NCBI RefSeq assembly: GCF_963678635.1
Contig: NC_087063.1
Span: forward strand, 6,668,386 to 6,732,385
Direction: 5' to 3'
From: Symsagittifera roscoffensis
Lineage: Eukaryota > Xenacoelomorpha > Acoela > Convolutidae
DNA: 64,000 nt
Shown: positions 24,561 to 35,618 of the stretch, piece by piece
Position numbering within the stretch: the first letter of the stretch is position 1
Layout: every line of letters starts with the position of its first letter
Made by a program: the position numbers and the translations under genes
The notes under the pieces: model-generated
What the model saw: the letters and a program-made list of their open reading frames with translations, nothing else
The model's database searches: none
Told to the model about the DNA's origin: nothing

Positions 24561-25734
24561 ACTTCCAATTTTAAAAACATATTTTGATTATCAGTTTTCG
24601 CAGAGGAATAAAAACTTCAACAATTGATCCAGTTTTCTTAGATTGATATTTTTATATCTCTAAAAAAGTACATATCATAAATTGTTCTATAAACTTGAAG
24701 TATTCAAAGCCATGTATTTTTTGCTTTTAACTTCAAAAAATGAAGGTTTTTCAAAAATTATGTTGATATTTCTTTTCTGTTTCCTTTCGTTCATGACTCT
24801 TTTCAAATCATCTGTTGGCTACCTTGGAATTGTTGAAATTCAAATAGCTCTAATTTGAAATATTGTTTTATTGTAACTCAAGCGCTGAACTTTCTTCAAG
24901 ATAGATAATGGTCTTTTTCCCAATTCTTGGATTACCCTAACGCTTTTGCAACCATCTTTTGGTTTAAAAAAAATCATGAGCAAGAATCCCTGAACGTAGT
25001 AAAGACTCATAGGTTGGCCTTGAATATTTTTTTATATCGTTTGCTTTTCACGAAAGTCTCATGAGCATTTATACATAATAAAGCATTTATGAAAGCTTTT
25101 AGGTAAATTTACATTTTTTGAGTGCAATTTAAATTTATCTAATAACAGATAGATAATTTGTGCTCTTCAAAAACAAATGTGAAATTGGAACAAAAACCCG
25201 TGAAAAGATTCTAGCTTTAAACGTGAGTTTTATTCTTTTTTGAAACTTAATTTTTTATCCAGCCTTCTCAATGTGATTAAAACTTAGTAATAAACAAAAA
25301 ACTTCGAATTTTTGAGTAGTAACATTGAATGTGAAAAATAAACGTGTACGGAACAGTTTAGTTTAAAAATGGGAAGTGCAAGCCTGCTGGGGTCAAAATT
25401 TGTTAAAAAGCTGACCTCATCGAATTAAATTTATTTTTAAATAATCGTGATTTTTGCTATTGTTTTTTTGTGAGCATGGCAGCTTTGTTATTCAAATAAG
25501 TCACTCTTTTATCCGTAACTTTACAAAAAAGAGAGGAAAACCGAGAAAAAAAATTGTTTTTGAGATTTGTTTTTAAAATTTATTTTTACTTTTGATTTTT
25601 TTTGCGATTTTTTTGTCGGAAAATTCTCAGCTACTAGCACAGCGCTCGGCTATCCTTGTTTAATTTAGTTTGCTGTTTAGAATAAATCAAGAAATACAAT
25701 TCTGTTTTTTCACCCAGCCGAAGGTCTCACCCAG
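24561..25734. other. intron, AT-rich
   Basis: No exon or recognised element. Confidence 0.5.
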
Positions 25735-25757
25735 ATAGAACTGCCGTACAGGAAAAC
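25735..25757 (+). CDS. receptor-like gene, 23-nt microexon
   Basis: The acceptor TCTCACCCAG (to 25734) and the donor GTAAGT. It encodes IELPYRK plus two bases. An earlier AG at 25716-25717 would give a longer exon, but that hits a stop in the incoming frame. Confidence 0.6.
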
Positions 25758-25837
25758 GTAAGTGTAATTTGACAATAGATGCAATAGCAAGCGCAAACAC
25801 AATTGGCATCTACTTAAACATTGCCTACCCCCTTCAA

Positions 25838-25985
25838 GAAAGGGTAAGCAATGGTTAGGTAGGTTGAGTCAGTCGAATTTTCGACCAATCAGAATGCAGA
25901 AAAATTCGAATTTTACATAGAACATTTTTTTAAGGGGTGGCAATTCTTTAGTAGATACCGAAAGGAGGGCGATTGTTAAGTTGAT
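25838..25985 (+). repeat. second copy of the AGGGGTGGCAATT repeat
   Basis: It has the same motif order as 17278-17465, including CGACCAATCAGAATGCAG. It ends about 45 bp before an exon acceptor. Confidence 0.65.
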
Positions 25986-26031
25986 CTCACCTTTGCTCTA
26001 ACATGTCTCTATGCTTATCTTCGTGTTTCAG

Positions 26032-26075
26032 GTTGTCAATCGACACGTCACTAGAAAATGATGCTACTCCGCAAG
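26032..26075 (+). CDS. receptor-like gene, 44-nt exon
   Basis: The acceptor TTCGTGTTTCAG and the donor GTAGAT. One base completes a T codon, then LSIDTSLENDATPQ, leaving phase 1. It joins the preceding microexon and the next exon in frame. Confidence 0.75.
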
Positions 26076-26710
26076 GTAGATTCATTTTCAATTTTATTTC
26101 AAAAAAATTGCAAAAATCAAAGCAAGAAAAATGTAGGGATACCAGAAATAAGACGCGATTTTCAATACCTGTGAAAACTTTTAGAAAAGTTGAATTGTGT
26201 TTTAAAAGATTAAGGCTATACCGCATTTGCTGAAATCTTTTTTAAGGAGGGAAAAGTTCATTTTTTAACAAGTTAAACTGATACATATAACTTACGGAAA
26301 TCAAGCAACGATTTACACAAATATATTTTGTTGTCTGCTTAATATACCTGGCTCTTTTTCGGTTCTTTTAAACTTTTAAACCCGGCTGCTTTATTCACAC
26401 TCAAAAAACTATCCTAGCCACATAACTTATCTTGCATTTGTTGATGATGGTTGATTTTAAAAAGTCAAAGACGCCGCGACATAAAAAGAAAAGTTTCAGA
26501 TTGTTTGCAGGGAAGTTTGTTTGTTATGAATACAAGGTAAAATATTATAAAGCCAATTATGAACTTCATGAACTGGGCTGAAATGGGAATATGACCGAGT
26601 ATGACCGAACTTATAAATTTCAAAAACCACATTTTTCAGAAATTTACTTGAGCAAATTTTCAAGCAGAATCAAATAGAATCATTAACTTGACCAAATTTT
26701 CAGATTCAAG
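26076..26710. other. intron, non-coding
   Basis: No exon or recognised element upstream of the MITE. Confidence 0.5.
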
Positions 26711-27101
26711 CAGAAGCGGATCTAGGATTTTCTTGAGGGGGGTTGCAGATTTTCGAAAGAAAATTCGAGACTTTTGTCGATCTTTTCTTCTTAGGTCGAC
26801 CAAATTGATTTTCCGAGCTCTCCTAAAGCATTAAAAAGACCCTGTTTTGGTCAAATTTTCTGCGCCGAAAATGGCACTTTTCGGCACTTTTTTGGAAGTT
26901 TTCACCAAAAAATTGTGTTGGTTTGGTGCGCGCTTCCCCCTCAAACATTAGCATTTATCGGCGCCAAAGGCACCTTTAGAAGAATTTTAGGGTCGGTCCG
27001 CCAAAAATAGATATCTCAAAATAGTGCAAAGAGGGGACCATTTGGGTCGGCAGGGGGTCGAATCCCTGGGGAAAGGGGCGTCCCCCCTAAATCCGCTACT
27101 G
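26711..27101 (+). mobile_element. complete 391-bp hAT-like MITE with 8-bp target duplication
   Basis: The left end CAGAAGCGGATCTAGGATTT and the right end CCTAAATCCGCTACTG are imperfect inverted repeats. The element is flanked on both sides by GATTCAAG (26703-26710 and 27102-27109). An 8-bp duplication and CAGnGGCGGAT-type ends fit the hAT superfamily. Confidence 0.9.
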
Positions 27102-27187
27102 GATTCAAGATTTGTGATTCAATTTCTAAAATCACACAAATATCAATTTTGCGCCGTTTAACAGAAAAGATCCACAAGGTTTTTCAG

Positions 27188-27359
27188 AGGCTCGGGTGCG
27201 TAAGCTTCCGGTTCAGTACCAGTATGCTGGAATCATAGAAGTGATGATGGCCACGGCGACCAGGTGTAAGATATGGAGTCTGAACCTGGTCACGACCAGC
27301 AACTTCCCCGGAATCTACGCCGGAATGAAACGACTGAGCGAATCTCTGGAGTTTAACAT
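27188..27359 (+). CDS. receptor-like gene, large ectodomain exon
   Basis: The acceptor TTTTTCAG and the donor GTGAGT. It encodes KLPVQYQYAGIIEVMMATAT, LNLVTTSNFPGIYAGMK and LSESLEF, entering and leaving split codons that match both neighbours. An alternation of hydrophobic and polar residues suggests an alpha/beta domain; I cannot name it. Confidence 0.88.
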
Positions 27360-27809
27360 GTGAGTAACGTCGAAAGTTAGTTTTTTTTAGCAATTTTTTC
27401 AGATTATTTTGGGTAGGCTCGAAACTTGCTCGAATTAATGAAAAAATTACATTGGTAAGTTTGAACAAATGAGCGTTAAGCGTTTTAGACAAAAAATTAT
27501 CTTGATTTTTTAAGAATTTTTCAAATTTTGTCGTTCAAATTCATTATTTGGCATTCATTCATTATTATTTGGCGCGTTGTGCATTCCTTATTTGGCGCGT
27601 TATATTTTTTAAAGTGGAGCTATTCAAATACTCTTCTATGGCACACAATAGCAAATATCCGAAACCTAAGAGGAATTAATTCAATATTTATGTAAATACC
27701 AATTTAATTAGAAAAGCTACATGATTTTAAGTGTTTTTACAAAATTTGTTTTAAGTTTGCTTGGATGTTTTTACAATATCAAAGTTACATGCCAATTGAA
27801 CCTAGTAAT

Positions 27810-27951
27810 GGATCTCTTTAACTATATCCCCCTTCGGGTACCTTATATCAAGTATCTCCCTTTACAAAGAATTAAATCAACGCTTAAGCATATGAGAATT
27901 TTATACCTAGCAACGAATCTCCCCCTTTTGAAAATAGAGTTAAAGAGATCC
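27810..27951. mobile_element. 142-bp MITE with GGATCTCTTTAACT ends
   Basis: GGATCTCTTTAACT at the left is matched by AGTTAAAGAGATCC at the right, with C runs next to each end. The flanks CTAGTAAT and CTAGAAGC agree only partly. Confidence 0.7.
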
Positions 27952-28025
27952 CTAGAAGCTAATATCAATCCACCTCCGTTTTTTAAAAGATGTGGATATT
28001 CTTAGAGATCTTTCAAATCTTGCAG

Positions 28026-28195
28026 ATATGACGAGTACTTCATGCCTTACGGGAGAGATGCTATGGGATCGGATTGGTCGGACGCGCAGTGGTTCGCAGA
28101 CCCGAAGATGTACAACCGACTCACCATGAACCTGCCTCTCATTGCGAAACATACATTTCCAAAAAGAACCAGCAACGACTCAATTTATAGAGAAG
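28026..28195 (+). CDS. receptor-like gene, ectodomain exon
   Basis: The acceptor TCTTGCAG and the donor GTATCT. It encodes YDEYFMPYGRDAMGSDWSDA, WFADPKMYNRLTMNLPLI and TSNDSIYRE. NDS is a sequon. Phase 2 in, phase 1 out. Confidence 0.88.
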
Positions 28196-28529
28196 GTATC
28201 TTTTGGTTTCTTTTCAAACTCGGTTCGTTTCTTTTGGCAGGAAAAAGGTAAGAATCACAAAAGACGTGATCGGCTTGCTTCTAGTTTCAAAAGTGGATTT
28301 TTTTGCAGGTTTCTGAGCGCTATAAATAAATTATCTGTATATCCAATTTTTTTTTCAAATTGGGTTTATATTATCAAAAGAGTCTAATTATAAGTTTTTT
28401 TGAAAGTTGAAGAACTTGAAGGGAATGTATTTGTTTCTCCGAAATTCGAAGTTTGAAGTTTTTTCGAAAAAAACTCTGTCGGTTCGCTATGTTCTGAACT
28501 TTTACAAAGCTCTGTTTTTTTTTAAAATA

Positions 28530-28873
28530 ACAGACAATTCGGCCACAGACAATTCAGCCGATTTGAAATTCAGACAATTCAGCCAAAATTATGCAGACAA
28601 TTCAGCCAATAATTGTGACCACCGCAGTCGCGCCAACATGTTGCGAGCTTGCCAACAGAGGGTAGGACTCTATAAGAAATTTAGAGCCGGTTATCGCCGC
28701 AAAGCTGGTTATCGACCTTAAACCGAGAAACAACTCCAATTCCATTTTTTTTGCTTCCGAATCTAGCGTTTTGTAAAACTGGCTGAATTGTCTCAGGCTG
28801 AATTGTCTGTATATTTCTGGCTGAATTGTCTGAATTTCAAATTGACTGAATTGTCTTTGGCCGAATTGTCTGT
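28530..28873. mobile_element. 344-bp fold-back element of ACAGACAATTCGGCC units
   Basis: The left arm has four CAGACAATTCRGCC motifs, and the right arm has five GGCYGAATTGTCTG motifs in reverse complement. The central loop of about 130 bp is unrelated. Confidence 0.85.
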
Positions 28874-29482
28874 GCGCCAATGGTTATGTTTATGAGCATT
28901 TAAAATCAGCAACTTGTAATGAAAAAATTTAAAGAAACTCTTTAAATTTCAAAAAAAAACTAACTTCAAAGAATTCAGAATTCTGAAAAACCATTGACGC
29001 TAAAAATTAATCAATTCGAATTCAAATTCATTTGCTGTAACCCGTCATTTTTAATGAAAATGCAAACAGCACAAAAAGATTGTAAAGAAAAAAGATTGTA
29101 AACTCTGCAAAACTAAAATTGACGCAGCTTACTCTAATTGGGCCCCATATATGAAAAAAAGCCCGTCAAAAACTTCGTGAAAATCAAAAGATTTTACCAT
29201 GGTGTTTCAAATTGTAAACAAACGAAGTTATTTTCACTTGCTTATGATGACTTTTTTGTTTTTATTTTCGAGAAAAATTCATTATACATAATTATGCATT
29301 TTTGGATGAACTTATTTATATGTGATTTTTTTGAGTTTAATTAATTTGATTTGCTAAAAATTAGACAAACTGCTTTCTCCTTTTTTAAAATTGGAAATGC
29401 AGAAAAAAAATTATTGTAAATTTCACAGCAGAATAAACAATTCACCCATTGATCCAGTTTTCTTAAATTGGGCTAATTTTAA
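28874..29482. other. intron, AT-rich
   Basis: No exon or recognised element. Confidence 0.5.
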
Positions 29483-30164
29483 CATTACGAGGCCAAACTG
29501 TGCACTGGATAGGCGCACAATTTTGTGTCTGTGTGTTCCTGGATTTCAGAGACAAATCTTTAAACATGTTCCAAAATGTGAGTGGATTCCACCTAGAAAA
29601 GTTTCGTGAATTCCGCGTACAAATACGTGTAATGTAAGTTTTGTCGGCATATTTGTTTTGTTACGGATTCCGCCACAAGCAAGTATAGCTAGTTGTTCTA
29701 GATTCCGCAACTGTAAGTGGGTTCCTCAAAATGGAAGTGGAATCCGCAAAATGTAAGTAGAATCAGCAAAGTTAAGTGGAATCCGCAAATAAAACCCGAA
29801 CTCCACTTACAATTTGCGGATTCCACTTACAAATTGCGGATTCAACTTACAATTTGCGGATTCACCTTACAGTTGCGGATTTCGCAACAGCTCAGTGTAA
29901 TTATACACATGTCTTAATATTTGTTTTTGGATTCCACAACTAATCTGGATTCCGAAAACACATTTATTTGTGGATTCCGCAAATTCGTCTATTTTTGGAG
30001 CGATTTTGAGCGGTACAATGTTTTAAGTATTTGTTTATGGAAACCAAAACAGCAAAGAAGGTCAAAGAAAAGTAGCAATGTTGCGGGTTCCGCGACAATT
30101 TTGGTTTTGGCCTGTTGCTGAATCCGTTTACAATGCACGGAATGCACAGTTTGGCCTCGTAATG
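29483..30164. mobile_element. 682-bp MITE with CATTACGAGGCCAAACTG ends and central palindrome
   Basis: The terminal 20 bases CATTACGAGGCCAAACTGTG are perfectly inverted at the right end. The interior holds GGATTCCGCAA-type motifs arranged as a large hairpin near 29695-29890, in which TGTAAGTGG recurs on both arms. Copies lie at 12943-13140, 55680-56333 (opposite orientation) and 56975-57169. Confidence 0.85.
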
Positions 30165-30387
30165 AAGAAAAAAACCTACTCTGAAAACTTCTTCTGTGTC
30201 AAAATTTTTCAAAATGATTATTTTGTCTTTGAAACCCGAAAACTGAAAAATGTTTCAATTTTTGTTTTGGTTCCCTTGTGTTTTTTCTTTTTTTTCAAAG
30301 TTTTGCTGACTATATTTTTTCTTCGAAAATCTAAATTGAGTTTTTCCTAAGAAAATTAGTATCCACAAAATTTTTTTATGTGAACAG

Positions 30388-30675
30388 GAACAACCACCTT
30401 TAATTAAACGGTGATATGTTACAAAAGGTGGTAATTTTGAATATTGAGCATATATTAAATTTGAGAACTATAATGCATAATATAGTCATTTCTTTTTCAA
30501 TCAACAATTATACTGATCAAATGCTATTCAAAAATTCAGGCTTTTCGATTTTTTTTGCCAGAAAATTTGGCTATTGATACAAATTATAAATATTGTGCGA
30601 ATTATAACAAAAAGCGACCCATAGCTATTCAAATTGAATTTACCACCTATTATAATATATCACCAATTAAAGTTC
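30388..30675. mobile_element. 288-bp fold-back element, ACCACC/GGTGATAT arms
   Basis: The left arm has CACCTTTAATTAAACGGTGA and AGGTGGTAATTTTGAAT. The right arm carries their reverse complements (ATTCAAATTGAATTTACCACC, shortened here, then TATCACCAATTAAAG). A short AT-rich open frame inside is not supported as a gene. Confidence 0.6.
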
Positions 30676-31070
30676 TTTTTTTTCTCAGTAAAAATTATAT
30701 TAGTTTAGTTTCAAAAACAATTAAATTGACTTTTTATACTGGAAGGGGCCGTAAGGCGATCTAATATCTTCTTTGGACGTCAAAAATTGAAAACTGTCAA
30801 GATATTTTCTTGGCTCTCATGGTTTTTTGAAATTTCTCCGGTTGTCTGTTTCGTGTGTTGCTTACTTCAAATTATAGAAATATACAAATGTAAAGTGAAC
30901 CAAATTTTGACATTTTTTGCTGGTATTTCAAAATATACTTTAAAAAGCATAAAATCATAACTTCTCTAAAAACTTTCATGAGTTGCAGCACAAACCATAA
31001 CCAATTATCTTATTTTTAATTAATTTTTATAACAATTTTGGATAATTATTCATCGGTATTGGTATTTTAG

Positions 31071-31210
31071 GCCAGTCGCTTCTAGATGCGATTAGAGACC
31101 AGACAACGCCGAAGAACGTGAAGTCTATCCGAGACAGCAGCAGATATCCAGGGGCGTGGGTGTTGGCCTACAAATGGTATGGCTACGACGGGGGTATCTC
31201 TTTCAACGAT
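31071..31210 (+). CDS. receptor-like gene, ectodomain exon
   Basis: The acceptor GGTATTTTAG and the donor GTAAGC. It encodes SLLDAIRDQTTPKNVKSIRD and AWVLAYKWYGYDGGISFND, phase 0 out. Confidence 0.88.
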
Positions 31211-31742
31211 GTAAGCAAACTAAATACATTTTCCAACATATGTCTTAATACAATTTATCCACAAGGAAAGGTCCAACATCAAAGCTGTTCTGCTCACGGA
31301 AAATCGTTAATGATGCTTTGCTCATGAACTGCATGCAAAATATTTTTTTTTGTATTTATTTTTTCTGGGCTGGGTAAGATTGCCTCAAACTCAAGCAACG
31401 AGCATGGATCATTTTAGACCCCAAACATCCGACGTTTTGATTGAGAGGCGGAGAGTTGACCACTTTACCCTTGTAACTCTGATCATTATTTTAATCAATT
31501 TGTGGCTAAAAAAGCTACAAAAGTACAGAACAATAAGATCTTTTGAGTACGACAGTTAGGCCAAAGGGTTGTATTGGGCTTTTAGTGCCAATAAAATGTA
31601 TAAAAAAAGAGTTTTTTCATCCAAATAAACTAGCGAAATTTTAGTTCACTCATCATAGCAAGCCAGAAGACAAAAACAATTATGATAGACGGCAAAATCA
31701 CTTTATCAGCTTAAAAGTAAATTTGGAGTCATTTTGTTACAG
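31211..31742. other. intron, 532 bp
   Basis: No element recognised. Confidence 0.6.
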
Positions 31743-31783
31743 GATTTCTACCGCAGAGTGAGAGAAGAGCTCTTCAATGGAAC
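31743..31783 (+). CDS. receptor-like gene, 41-nt exon
   Basis: The acceptor TTGTTACAG and the donor GTGAGT. It encodes DFYRRVREELFNG plus two bases; NGT is a sequon across the junction. Confidence 0.8.
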
Positions 31784-32276
31784 GTGAGTATTTGAGTAAA
31801 CTTTCTAAAGAAATTCATGATCAAAACCTAGATCCCAAAATTGACTTTAATTTTCAGATTTCCCGGCGGAAAAAAATAGCAATTGCATTTTTTTCAATTT
31901 AGTTTAGTTTTATCAAAAAAATCAGTCATGACTTGTTCTTAAAATTCAATGAGCGATGATGATACAGTTTTTTTTGAAGTTCGAAAATTATTTTCGGTTT
32001 TCTTTAGTTTTTGGCGCTTTTCCAACAGTCTGTTTTAATTTAGATTTGGTAGAATATTTGAACTATTTAAGACGTATAACCTACAATTTCAAAGAAAAAA
32101 GTTTTCAGAATATACAATTTTTTTTCAGCTGATTTTAAAAACAATTGAATGGAAGTTTAGTTCAATTTCAAGTTCAGTTCAAAAAGTAAGTGACAAATAT
32201 TATGAATAATTTCTTTTTTCGAAAAAGGTCCTAATTTTCTGAAAAATAAGTCCGTTACATCAATCGGCCCAGGTAT

Positions 32277-32556
32277 GTCCATGAACCATGATGTTCCAAA
32301 CAGCTATAGAACAGGAATTTGGCATCTTGTTGGCCAAAATCTACCCTCGTGAATTAGTTTTGTTTGTCGTTTTCAAACAATTGTCTTTTTGTTGCAAACT
32401 GTGTCTTTATAAGAGTGACTCGTATAAACAGACAGTTTCCAGCAGAAAGACATTCGTTTGAAAACGACAAGCAAAAATAAATCCTGAGGGTAGATTTGGA
32501 CCAATAAGTTGCCAAATTCCTGTTCTTTTGCTGTTTGAAATATCATGCTCCATGAA
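32277..32556. mobile_element. 280-bp near-complete palindrome
   Basis: The left arm reads TCCATGAACCATGAT...GAACAGGAATTTGGCA...AATCTACCCTC...GTCGTTTTCAAAC. The right arm is the reverse complement at the same spacing, with a small loop near 32400. It ends about 20 bp before the next exon's acceptor. Confidence 0.85.
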
Positions 32557-32578
32557 AATTTAATTTGAAAATTTTTAG

Positions 32579-32698
32579 AGTAGTTGAGAGGCAAGCTCCA
32601 ATAGGTCTGCGGATGATTGAAGAATCAACTTACAGCTACAACAATTTGACAGCCATTTTGACATTCAACTCTTTCGTTTCTGTGGCCAGGTTTTTCAA
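32579..32698 (+). CDS. receptor-like gene, ectodomain exon
   Basis: The acceptor AATTTTTAG and the donor GTAAGT. It encodes VVERQAPIGLRMIEESTYSY and NNLTAILTFNSFVSVARFF. NLT is a sequon. Phase 2 in and out. Confidence 0.85.
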
Positions 32699-32725
32699 GT
32701 AAGTTTTCTTTAAAGCAGGAAGACA

Positions 32726-33162
32726 CAGGGGCGGATTTAGGAAGGGGGGCGGGGGGGGGGGGGGCGGACGTTCCCCCCTCACGGATTCGACCCCCTGCCG
32801 ACCCAAAGGGTCCCCCCTTTGATACTTTTTGAGAAATCCATTTTTGGTCGACCGACCCTAAAATTTTTTTAAAGGCGCCTTTGGCGCCAATATATACTAA
32901 CTTTGAGGGGGAGCGCGGGCCAAAAAAACGCGATTTTTTTGTCAAAATTTTTCAAAAATTGCCCAAAAACGGCTTTTTTGACTGTTTTTTCAAAAATTTG
33001 CCTGCGGCGCAGAAAATTTTGCCAAAGTAGGGGCAAAACAGTGCTTTGGGAGAGCTCGAAAAATCAATTTGGTCGACCTAAAAAAAAAAAAAGGTCGTCA
33101 AAATTTTGGAAAACTTTTTGAAAATCCGCCCCCCCCTCGAGAAAATCCTAGATCCGCCCCTG
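32726..33162 (-). mobile_element. complete 437-bp hAT-like MITE with perfect 8-bp duplication
   Basis: The ends CAGGGGCGGATTTAGG and CCTAGATCCGCCCCTG are inverted. GGAAGACA flanks both sides (32718-32725, 33163-33170). It has the family interior in reverse orientation to 26711-27101. It starts 27 bp after an exon. Confidence 0.93.
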
Positions 33163-33235
33163 GGAAGACATCAGTTGACTCGTTGAACTTCAATGCAAAG
33201 TATAGCAAAACATCAACCTCAACTCTCATGGAAAG

Positions 33236-33365
33236 GCTATCACACACACACATTTGGTCTTCATGATGAATCTTTTGCAAGCACTCGTTACGTCATAAAA
33301 CTGATGCTCGCATGGGGTGTGTGTGTGTGTGGTGGGGGGGGGGGGGGTGTATGGGGGGTTAAAGC
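33236..33365. mobile_element. fragment of the GGCTCTTTTTCC MITE, with GT and G runs
   Basis: It shares CACATTTGGTCTTCAT, CACTCGTTACRTCA and CTCGCATGGGGTG with the copies at 6132 and 7844. It is expanded by a (GT)n and a run of 13 G near 33330-33347. Confidence 0.6.
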
Positions 33366-33715
33366 TGTAAGAAAATGAGCCTATTAGTTTAAATTCGACC
33401 AAAGCGAATACGGTGGGGTAATTATACATGGTAGTCTAGTCTTTCGTGTTTGTTCAAAAAGACCGTCCTGTTGGTCTCAATTTTTTTACCAGACGTATTT
33501 TTTGGACTCTTCTGAAACAAATTTGTGCTACTTAATTGTGAAGTTTTTGACAAAAAATCAGTGTTGTTTGGTACTTTTTCGCCTCTGAAAAAAAATATAG
33601 ATATTGGCTGGTTCGTCTTTTCAAGCTACATCTCTTCCAAGCTCATTAACCCAAAAATTTTTGTTCAAAATTAGCAAAAAATTCTAAATTGTAGTTTTTA
33701 AATGTGTAATTTTAG

Positions 33716-33880
33716 CCCTACTGATCAAGACAAGAGTGATGTGAAGACACTTCTGAAGAGGAAAACTATTCTGATTGACGTCACACTTACCAACTTCAAA
33801 CCGAGCGAAAATGTCACCGCTGTCGTCTTGTTAGCACTTAGTATTGTTACTATTCCTGTAAGAAAGGGTAAAGTAATGTG
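33716..33880 (+). CDS. receptor-like gene, ectodomain exon
   Basis: The acceptor TAATTTTAG and the donor GTGAGA. It encodes PTDQDKSDVKTLLKRKTILI, VTLTNFKPSENVTAV, then VLLALSIVTIPVRKGKVM. NVT is a sequon. A GTAAGA donor at 33858 looks equally good but leaves phase 0, and the next exon then hits a stop, so 33880 was chosen. Skipping to the earlier donor would truncate the protein. Confidence 0.75.
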
Positions 33881-33931
33881 GTGAGACGTTCGCTGTGAGA
33901 TCGTTAGATTGTGTAACCGATTTCTTAAAAT

Positions 33932-34341
33932 CAGGGGCGGTTTTAGGGAAGGGGCGGAGTAATGAACGCCCCTCCCCCTCCCCCCCCCCCCCCCCCCCCC
34001 CCTCCTCAGGGTTTCGACCCCTTGCCGACCCAAAGGGTTTCGACCCCTTTGTACTATTTTGAGATATCCATTTTTTGGTAACGCATCCAAAAAAAATTTT
34101 CATGGCGCCTTGAGCGCCAATATATACTACTTTTGAGAGTGGAGCGCGCGCTGAAAAAACTTGATTTTTTTGTCCAAATTTTCCAAAATGCGTTTTTTTA
34201 AAACTTTTCCATCGGCGCAGAAAATTTAGCCAAAACATTTCTTTTAAGTGCTTTGGTAGAGCTGGGAAAATCAATTTGCACGACCTAAAGAAAGGAAAAA
34301 AGCCCCCCCCCCCCTTCGAGAAAACCCTAGATCCACTCCTG
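33932..34341 (-). mobile_element. 410-bp hAT-like MITE, degenerate target duplication
   Basis: The ends CAGGGGCGGTTTTAGGG and CTAGATCCACTCCTG. The flanks CTTAAAAT and CTTAACAG match at six of eight positions. A long C run lies inside the left end. Confidence 0.85.
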
Positions 34342-34431
34342 CTTAACAGTGCGCAAGAAAAATTTGACGCAAAAAGACTGAGTCACACAAAAAAGAAACA
34401 TCTTAAATTTTGAACAAATTTTTCTCATTTT

Positions 34432-35537
34432 TGTAGAATTGGTGATTCTACTGTAATATGTGCTATAGTAACCAGAGCGTAAGGTTGATTCGTCATTTAA
34501 TTAAGTAGTAGAGCAACAAAGGGTAAAGATCGAAATAGTTCAATCTTCGAAGATATCGTCCCTCCTATGCCAGAAAACAAAATAAGACAAATCCCCCCCC
34601 CCCCCAAATCGGAACTAAGAAAGCTATTGTTATGCAAATCAGAAGAGCGATACTAAAGATGATTTGACCCAGGCATGCAAAATTCGGGACCCGTCAGACC
34701 CTTGGGGGGCAAGTGATAACGGTCCGAGGAAGTGTAAATGGCCCTATCAGAACTCAAAAACTAGCGGCGGTATTGGGCTCAAGTTCTAGTATGTTGAAGG
34801 CCTAGTTAAGGGAAGCTTAATTTTGAAACTCCAGACCCCTAAGACTCCCACTTCCGGTTTTATGCCCTAAGTAAACAAACCCACCACTAACAAACCCACC
34901 CTTAACGATGAGCGCAGGGAGCTGAAACTTGGAGGGATGATAGATAGTGGCAAGATACATCCAGTATTATATTTCGAATCAAATCCGGCGGTTGGACCGG
35001 AAGCTATTAGCACTTGGAAAAACACCCCCTTAGATCGGAAATAGGCAATTTATGCGAAATGATAAACGGTGGCATAAGTATTTTGTTGCAGCAATCGGCA
35101 TAAGATATGAACCCCCAAAAAGACCCCTTGTGAGTGAAAACCCTCCGGCGACTCCTTCCGGTGTTAATATTATTTTTCCGGAAAAAATTATAATGGACCT
35201 TAGAAGTGGGATAACTTGTGAAGTTTTAATGGGATATGAATGAAACTTGGTAGTTGAGAACCCAAATATGGAAATTTCACCCTGGTTGACCCCTAGGTGA
35301 CCTTAAGTTGACCTTTGGGCGTTTTGACCCCAAACTCGCATGGAAAACCCCGAGAGTAACAACGAGTAGACAAAACAGCTGGAAGAGCAATACACAAAAG
35401 GGGCAAGTAACAGAGAGCAATACAGGATTTTTGCCACCAAATCAACCCTTTCGGGATTGTAGAAAGTAGTGAATCTCGGTCGCCCCGCTGAATTCACTGC
35501 CAAAGGGACAAAACGCGAAGGAATCCCCTAATTCTAC
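34432..35537 (+). repeat. 5' LTR of element 1, internally deleted
   Basis: Positions 34432-35355 align with 39855-40812 of the 3' LTR, and 35356-35537 align with 42062-42240. About 1.25 kb found in the 3' LTR is absent here. Confidence 0.85.
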
Positions 35538-35539
35538 TT

Positions 35540-35557
35540 TGGCCCTCCTGGGTGGGC
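35540..35557 (+). promoter_or_regulatory. candidate primer-binding site
   Basis: TGGCCCTCCTGGGTGGGC starts two bases after the 5' LTR and begins with TGG, complementary to a tRNA CCA end. I cannot identify the tRNA. Confidence 0.4.
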
Positions 35558-35618
35558 AAATTCCAGATTGCAGTTGCAAAGTGTGTGTTACTAATTGACG
35601 ACGCGGGTATAATACGAT

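Noticed and set aside
33725-34274. Minus-strand open frames of 121 and 147 codons
   Set aside because: They run through the hAT-like MITE and its poly-C tract, giving glycine runs. Similar frames arise in other MITE copies.
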